In this document: piece after piece, positions 59,620 through 64,000 of the stretch
Numbering within the stretch: position 1 is the stretch's first letter
How the letters are laid out: every line of letters starts with the position of its first letter
Position numbers and translations under genes: made by a program
NCBI GenBank assembly: GCA_016617855.1
Contig: JAECUM010096242.1
Coordinates: forward strand, 62,001-126,000
Reading direction: 5' to 3'
Source of the DNA: Megalonaias nervosa
Lineage: Eukaryota > Mollusca > Bivalvia > Unionida > Unionidae
DNA: 64,000 nucleotides
The notes under the pieces: generated by a model
Told to the model about the DNA's origin: nothing
Seen by the model: the letters and a program-made list of their open reading frames with translations, nothing else
Database searches by the model: none

Positions 59620-60300
59620 TCACTGTGCAAAATGTAGTATTAATACAGTTTATGAGGCAATATGAATATGTTAATATTATCTCAAATTATTTTATTTGGC
59701 ATTATTTCAATTACATTCTCATCATTAGAACTTGGAAATGTTTAGACTGGCTGAATTATGGCATTTTTTTTTCAGTCTCAGAAAGTAAGCATATTGCTCC
59801 AGAACAAGATAATGATGTACATAACTCGGTTCCCATCTCTTTTTCTCTCCCTCTCTCTCTGAACCTCTTTAGAGCATCCTTGCAGGGGTCATAAACAAGA
59901 AACTATGCCCATTTCATCAAGACCATGTCCAAATCCATAGTGACTCTGCAAGAAAGCATGGTGAGCAGAGCTATTCTTTGCCAGCCACTGGAATTCCATC
60001 AGGATGTTGTTGTTGTTGTTGTTATAGGGTTTAATGCCATTTTTCAGCACAGGATAGGCTATACATGGTGGCCAGTATCAGTGGTGGAGGAAGAACCCGG
60101 GAAAACCCCGGAAAGAACCACCAACTCACGAGAAGCTACTGGCAAGCTTTCTCACATACCCACATTGGTCGAGCCCGAGACTCGAACCCACGCAGAGAGA
60201 GATGAGATGGCAGTGATCCGTAATGGTGAGTGCTTTAGATCACTCGGCCGCTCGGGTCCCCCTCCATCAGGATGTACGGAAAGATGCTGAAGTTTCTCTT
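59620..60300. repeat. Dispersed repeat R3, copy 2, split by a SINE
   Basis: Second copy of the repeat at 6940-7275, interrupted at 60008-60262 by a family 2 SINE and resuming with tccatcaggatgtacggaaa. Not assigned to a known class. Confidence 0.6.
60008..60262 (-). mobile_element. SINE family 2 copy inside an older repeat
   Basis: Reverse orientation, flanked by exact 13-bp duplications tccatcaggatgt (59995-60007 and 60263-60275). The insertion splits an older dispersed repeat that is also present, unbroken, at 6940-7270. Very similar to the copy at 59101, only 650 bp away and in the same orientation. Confidence 0.9.
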
Positions 60301-61399
60301 AACGCTCTCCACTCTCTCTCCACCCCACTGCAGTGAGTGGGGTTTCAAAAATATTGCATGAGCTGTACTGTATGCATTTCTGAATTGGTAAAGTGGCATG
60401 AAAATGCAAAAATATTTGAATTTACAGTATTCATACCATGTACTGCAAACATATACAGTTTATTGTATTACCCCTATATTTGCAAAAAAAATTTGAGTGT
60501 CACGCTTATGAGAGGGCTCCTACTTGGCATGGATCAAATTTTCAGTAAAGATTGTTGACTAATTAGCAATGGTATATGGTATGCTCCTCTGTAGCATTAA
60601 TGTCAAGCATAGTTACAGGATAATGGCATATGAATAGAACACTCGTGTTGTCTTCATGCTGGCTGAATATACTATTTCTGTGCTGCAAGCTGATTCCAGC
60701 ATAAATGAAGCATAATTTAAATAACTTAAACATACTATGCTGCTGGCAGAACATGCTAAAGGCATTTTCATGCTGTTTCTTTCCACATACTTGCACATGT
60801 AATTTTCTTGAGTGCTGCTCTTAAAACTGTGGTTACATATTGAAATGTTCACTGTATGCTTCCCCCACTTTATTAAATTCTTGGGAAACATCTGCAATGC
60901 ATCTGTTCTCTTTAGGCATTCACTTCATTCCATTTTATTTACCAAAAAGTCTAATGTCACTTTCAAACTAAGCCCACTGAGGTCCACACAGTTGCTGTTG
61001 GTGTCACAACTTTTGTTGTCAGTTTCCCATGAAGAAACTTTACTCAAGGGTTATCCCTAACATTATGTCAGGGGTTTTGCAGTCCAGCTGTGAACTAAGT
61101 ACAGCCCTGCAGATACAATTCAGTAACTGCTGAATCACTCATTGACAGAATAAACAAAGTATTAACCAGTAGCAGAAGACAGTCCAACTAGGAAAGACAT
61201 ACATGATTATAACTAAAAAGTTAACGGGATCTAGTGTCTGTTGTGTATAAATTGAAACCTACTGCAACCACACTGCTGGCAGAGCAAGCTAAAAACATTA
61301 TTGCAGCCCGGCGGTTACTGTACTGGAAAACATGCGGACATTTTCGTGCTGAAAATATTGTTATTATCTACCTACTTTTTTCTCTGTAAATATTTTCAG
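60301..61399. other. Nothing firm; recurring gctgctggcag words
   Basis: tgctgctggcagaacatgct (60738) and cactgctggcagagcaagct (61270) are followed by similar text and may be two worn copies of a repeat. No coding region supported. Confidence 0.4.
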
Positions 61400-62360
61400 A
61401 ACCATGCAGTATTTTTCCATATTTCATGTAACAAGCTGCAGATGAATGATGATAAAACTGAAGCCATTCTGATTACAACACAAGGACTTTCTCATTCACA
61501 TCCTTTACCTCAGACAATAAATATCAGCAACACCAACATTAAATTCACACAGTCAGTATGAAACTTAGGTGTTACTCTCGACAGTATTCTCTTATTGCAC
61601 CAACATATCATGAACATATACAAGGCTGCATATCTTGAGCGGAGACGCATCAGCTCCATTCGCAAGTATCTTTCAGTTGATGCCACTAAAACACTTGTGT
61701 GTTCCTTAGTACTTTCAAGACTGACTATTATAACTCAATTCTGTCTGGTTCGTCTCAATATCTACTCCAGAAACTTCAAAAGGTTCAAAACACAGCTTCT
61801 CAAATCATCCTTAGAGTACCACGATCAAAGCATGCCCCCCCCTCCCCCGCTCTGTACCCTACACTGGCTATCCATTCGATCCAGAATTAAACACAAAATT
61901 TGTTCCCTGTGCTACGTTTCACTGATGGGCTCCAGTCCAACATACCTATCCAACCTCACCCATGTGTACACACCAGCAGGATACTTACGCTCCAATTCTG
62001 ACACTCGTATTCTCATTATTCCCACTATGAAAATGAAATCATATGGACGTTCTTTTGCATACCCAACATGGAACGAATTGCCCACTGAACTTATACACAA
62101 AGACACAGTGATCTCATTCAAAAGTGCTCTTAAAACTCACCTATTTCAACTGCAAGAACAGACTTAAAGACCTAATAATGTTTCCTTACCTTAAATATTT
62201 TCAGCATGTTTTCTGTTTTCTAATTTTGTGATGTTTATTTTCATTTTTGTAATCATATCATTATATGTTTTTTAAGTGTTGTCAAATGTTGTAAAGTGCT
62301 TAGAGCTTCTAAAGATTAGGCGCTATACAAAGTCCTCATTATTATTATTATTATAATTAT
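61400..62360 (+). mobile_element. LINE (L2/CR1-like) 3' portion
   Basis: Truncated non-LTR retrotransposon. Frames give LQMNDDKTEAILITTQ, NLGVTLDS, VLSRLDYYNSILSG (after one frame change), LQKVQNTASQIILRVPRS, LHWLSIRSRIKHKICSLCY and WNELPTELIHKDTVISFKSA, the conserved thumb and C-terminal text of L2/CR1-group reverse transcriptases. It ends with a gtaaagtgcttagagc/ggcgctataca-type 3' end and an (ATT)n tail (62338-62354). At least two frameshifts; 5' truncated. Confidence 0.8.
61595..62167 (+). pseudogene. LINE reverse-transcriptase C-terminal fragment (190 codons open)
   Basis: The longest open stretch of the LINE fragment. Its first third (AAYLERRRISSIRKYLSVDA, TKTLVCSLVLSRL) and last half (SPTYLSNLTHVYTPAGYLRS, WNELPTELIHKD, FKSALKTHLFQL) match the family, while the middle is out of frame: the DYYNSILSG...QKVQNTASQIILRVPR text reads in the neighbouring frame (61699-61890). 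The catalytic palm with the aspartates is not included. Confidence 0.72.
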
Positions 62361-62440
62361 ATTACACAGCTTCATATTGCATGACACGTGTCAAAAAATA
62401 GTGTAGTCTGTTAAGAACTACTTTCTATTGTAAACAAACA

Positions 62441-62530
62441 ATGGAAGCAGATGCCAGCACTTTTGATTTATTGGATTTGTCCGTGGATGAAGTAAACAAA
62501 CTGTTTGAGCCATTTGAAAGTAGAGATGCT
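62441..62530 (+). other. Unassigned short open frame, possible first exon
   Basis: The ATG at 62441 opens MEADASTFDLLDLSVDEVNK then LFEPFESRDAKV, a protein-like, acidic start, before degenerating into simple hydrophobic text by about 62600. Proteins with the domain seen at 63558 often start with a short acidic segment of this kind, and the distance (1.1 kb) suits an intron, but no connecting splice sites were established. Confidence 0.25.
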
Positions 62531-63557
62531 AAAGTGACAATCTGGACGAATACATGGAGTCACAAAAGATACTTTCAATTAAGCAAGCAACAGAACATGA
62601 TGTTATGTATATTTGATTTAATCATTTATTTGTTAGTTTTAATTTTTTTTTCTCCACTGCATGATATTGTAATGTAACACTCTTCACTGGATTTGACACT
62701 GTCCAGAATTGACTTCTTTTTATTTTTATAAACAACTAATAATAGAAACATTGTATCTAGTTGATGACCTCATTTCAAAATCTGTGACAGTTTTGGTAAA
62801 CAACTTTTTTTTTCTTCCCCTTTCTCAGAGTAAAATCATTAAGTCAAGGTTATATCTAGACTACGTGACAAGTAACATATATCAATTGGTACAAACTTAT
62901 ATTTTTTCCAGACGAATGAACTTTTGAACCTCATCCAGGAATCTGTTTTGCGTCTTAGGTAGTTGTATAAACTGTTGTTTTTGATAGAGGTTTGTTGGTT
63001 GGGCTTAAAACACTTGACATGTTAAGCTGTATTATGTTGTGACCAGTTTGTATTGAAATTTTATTTTCTTCAAATTGTTGAATTCAAGTGATTATTTTCC
63101 CTGGAAATACAAAAGTGCTCAAACAAAATTCTTGGATAAAGATTTTTATTGGAATTTATATTGAATTAAAAACTGGTATACTATTTTCTGTGATTCAACA
63201 AGAGACTGTTGACACAGCAGCACTTGGCTGACCACAACAGATGTCATCGTCTTCAATTTCAGATTTCATCAGGACTTGAACTCAGTTTCATTCAGGACTT
63301 TTATTACTAGGACTTCTATTTTTTAATTCTTGGATTATTTTTGGATTTAATTCTTAAAACTGTAAGTTCTTTTTCTTAATTTTTCACTTCGTATTCTAGG
63401 GAAATAAATTATTTGTTAAATTTTACAAAGCTTGTTGTCTTCACTCTTTTCTGTTACTTATTTTAAGAGCATAGACTCGTAACAATGATATCCAGAATGT
63501 TCAGCAAGGGGTGTTTATGACAACAAATGTGAGTCATGCTGCATTAAGAATATCATT
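62531..63557. other. Nothing recognised
   Basis: T-rich sequence between two short open frames, with no identifiable splice pair or element. Confidence 0.4.
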
Positions 63558-63767
63558 ATGGATCATTTAAACATGTATTTAGCAGAAAAGTTTATAACTA
63601 TTCACAAACAGAATGGTTCTGACTATGGACCATACTCTCAAGATTCTATAAAAAAAATAGCACAGAAAAACATCTTAAGACTATGGGGTATCCTCTCTTT
63701 GAGACGGGACATTTCACATGTCAGTCGAAGCATTAAATTAAAAAACAATGCAAGTGAAGAAGGCTGA
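63558..63767 (+). pseudogene. Fragment resembling the DUF3504/Crypton-derived tyrosine recombinase domain
   Basis: An open frame reading DHLNMYLAEKFITIHKQNGS, DYGPYSQDSIKKIAQKNILR, then SRSIKLKNNAS. It resembles the start of the domain in KIAA1958/QRICH1/ZMYM-type proteins and Crypton elements (LN-YL-EF-L-VRKK-GS-YEP-SL-S-QR-I-RYL). About 70 codons; the catalytic residues would lie further on and are not found before the window ends. An ATG at 63558 with no obvious promoter; splice relations unknown. It could be an exon of a domesticated gene or a transposon remnant. Confidence 0.45.
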
Positions 63768-64000
63768 TATTGGAAGAAAAACTTGAGCCTTGGAGCCATT
63801 AAGCCAAGATGAAGAAGAAGTGTCATTTTCCACTGGTGAAATGGGCTCTCACATGCTCGCTGCTTTGCAATTTTACCTGTTCTGCCTTTCTGGGAAAATG
63901 TTTGGATAAAGAGGCTGCGACGAGCAAAGAAAATTAAAATTTAGAGATTATCAGTTTTCACCGATTCCACCAGTACCCATTATTTTCAATATGCTGAGAG

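Overview
The window is animal nuclear DNA: AT-rich, almost all non-coding, with GT-AG introns, several SINE and LINE families and satellite arrays. The only conserved cellular gene I can establish lies on the minus strand. Seven exons, spread from about 51.4 kb down to 8.0 kb, join in phase into roughly 178 codons of a PINCH/LIMS LIM-only adaptor (end of LIM1, all of LIM2 and LIM3, start of LIM4). The N-terminal exon(s) and the C-terminal LIM4-LIM5 exons were not found and probably lie outside the window, to the right and left respectively. So 7971-51386 is gene body with introns of 2.5-15 kb, and both flanks are probably also intronic or close to the gene. No species can be named; the repeat mixture (tRNA-headed SINEs with AAC tails, DIRS-type elements, recurrent 'gcttcataatgaatcatgc' repeats) makes a mollusc or another lophotrochozoan my best guess, as inference only.

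Layout. 1-7970 (3' side of the gene): a 62-bp tRNA-like tandem array (1229-1600), diverged dispersed repeats, an (AT)n tract, and a ~0.9-kb-arm inverted repeat (3375-4225 against 6010-6925) whose loop holds a 52-bp minisatellite. 8026-12227: SINEs, ~130-bp and ~190-bp tandem repeats, a LINE 3' end, 40-bp and 24-bp arrays, and a 36-bp array about 20 bp from an exon's 5' splice site. 12324-19968: a decayed DIRS-like tyrosine-recombinase retroelement (copy 1) interrupted by a 1.3-kb DNA element. 22593-30558: DIRS copy 2, a short hairpin and a SINE. 30680-36081: a LINE fragment, an (AAT)n repeat, and two SINEs, one nested in an older SINE. 36149-51340: ~135-bp satellite, long-armed hairpin, SINE, a 2.1-kb minisatellite and DIRS copy 3. 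51387-64000: probable DIRS copy 4, SINEs, a possible piggyBac-like end, an L2/CR1-like LINE 3' portion and a fragment resembling Crypton-derived (DUF3504) tyrosine recombinases.

All mobile-element reading frames seen are broken. The recognisable DIRS-like copies lie on the same strand as the PINCH gene and each has lost a different part of its coding region. SINE insertion ends could be set exactly from 11-15-bp target-site duplications in seven cases.
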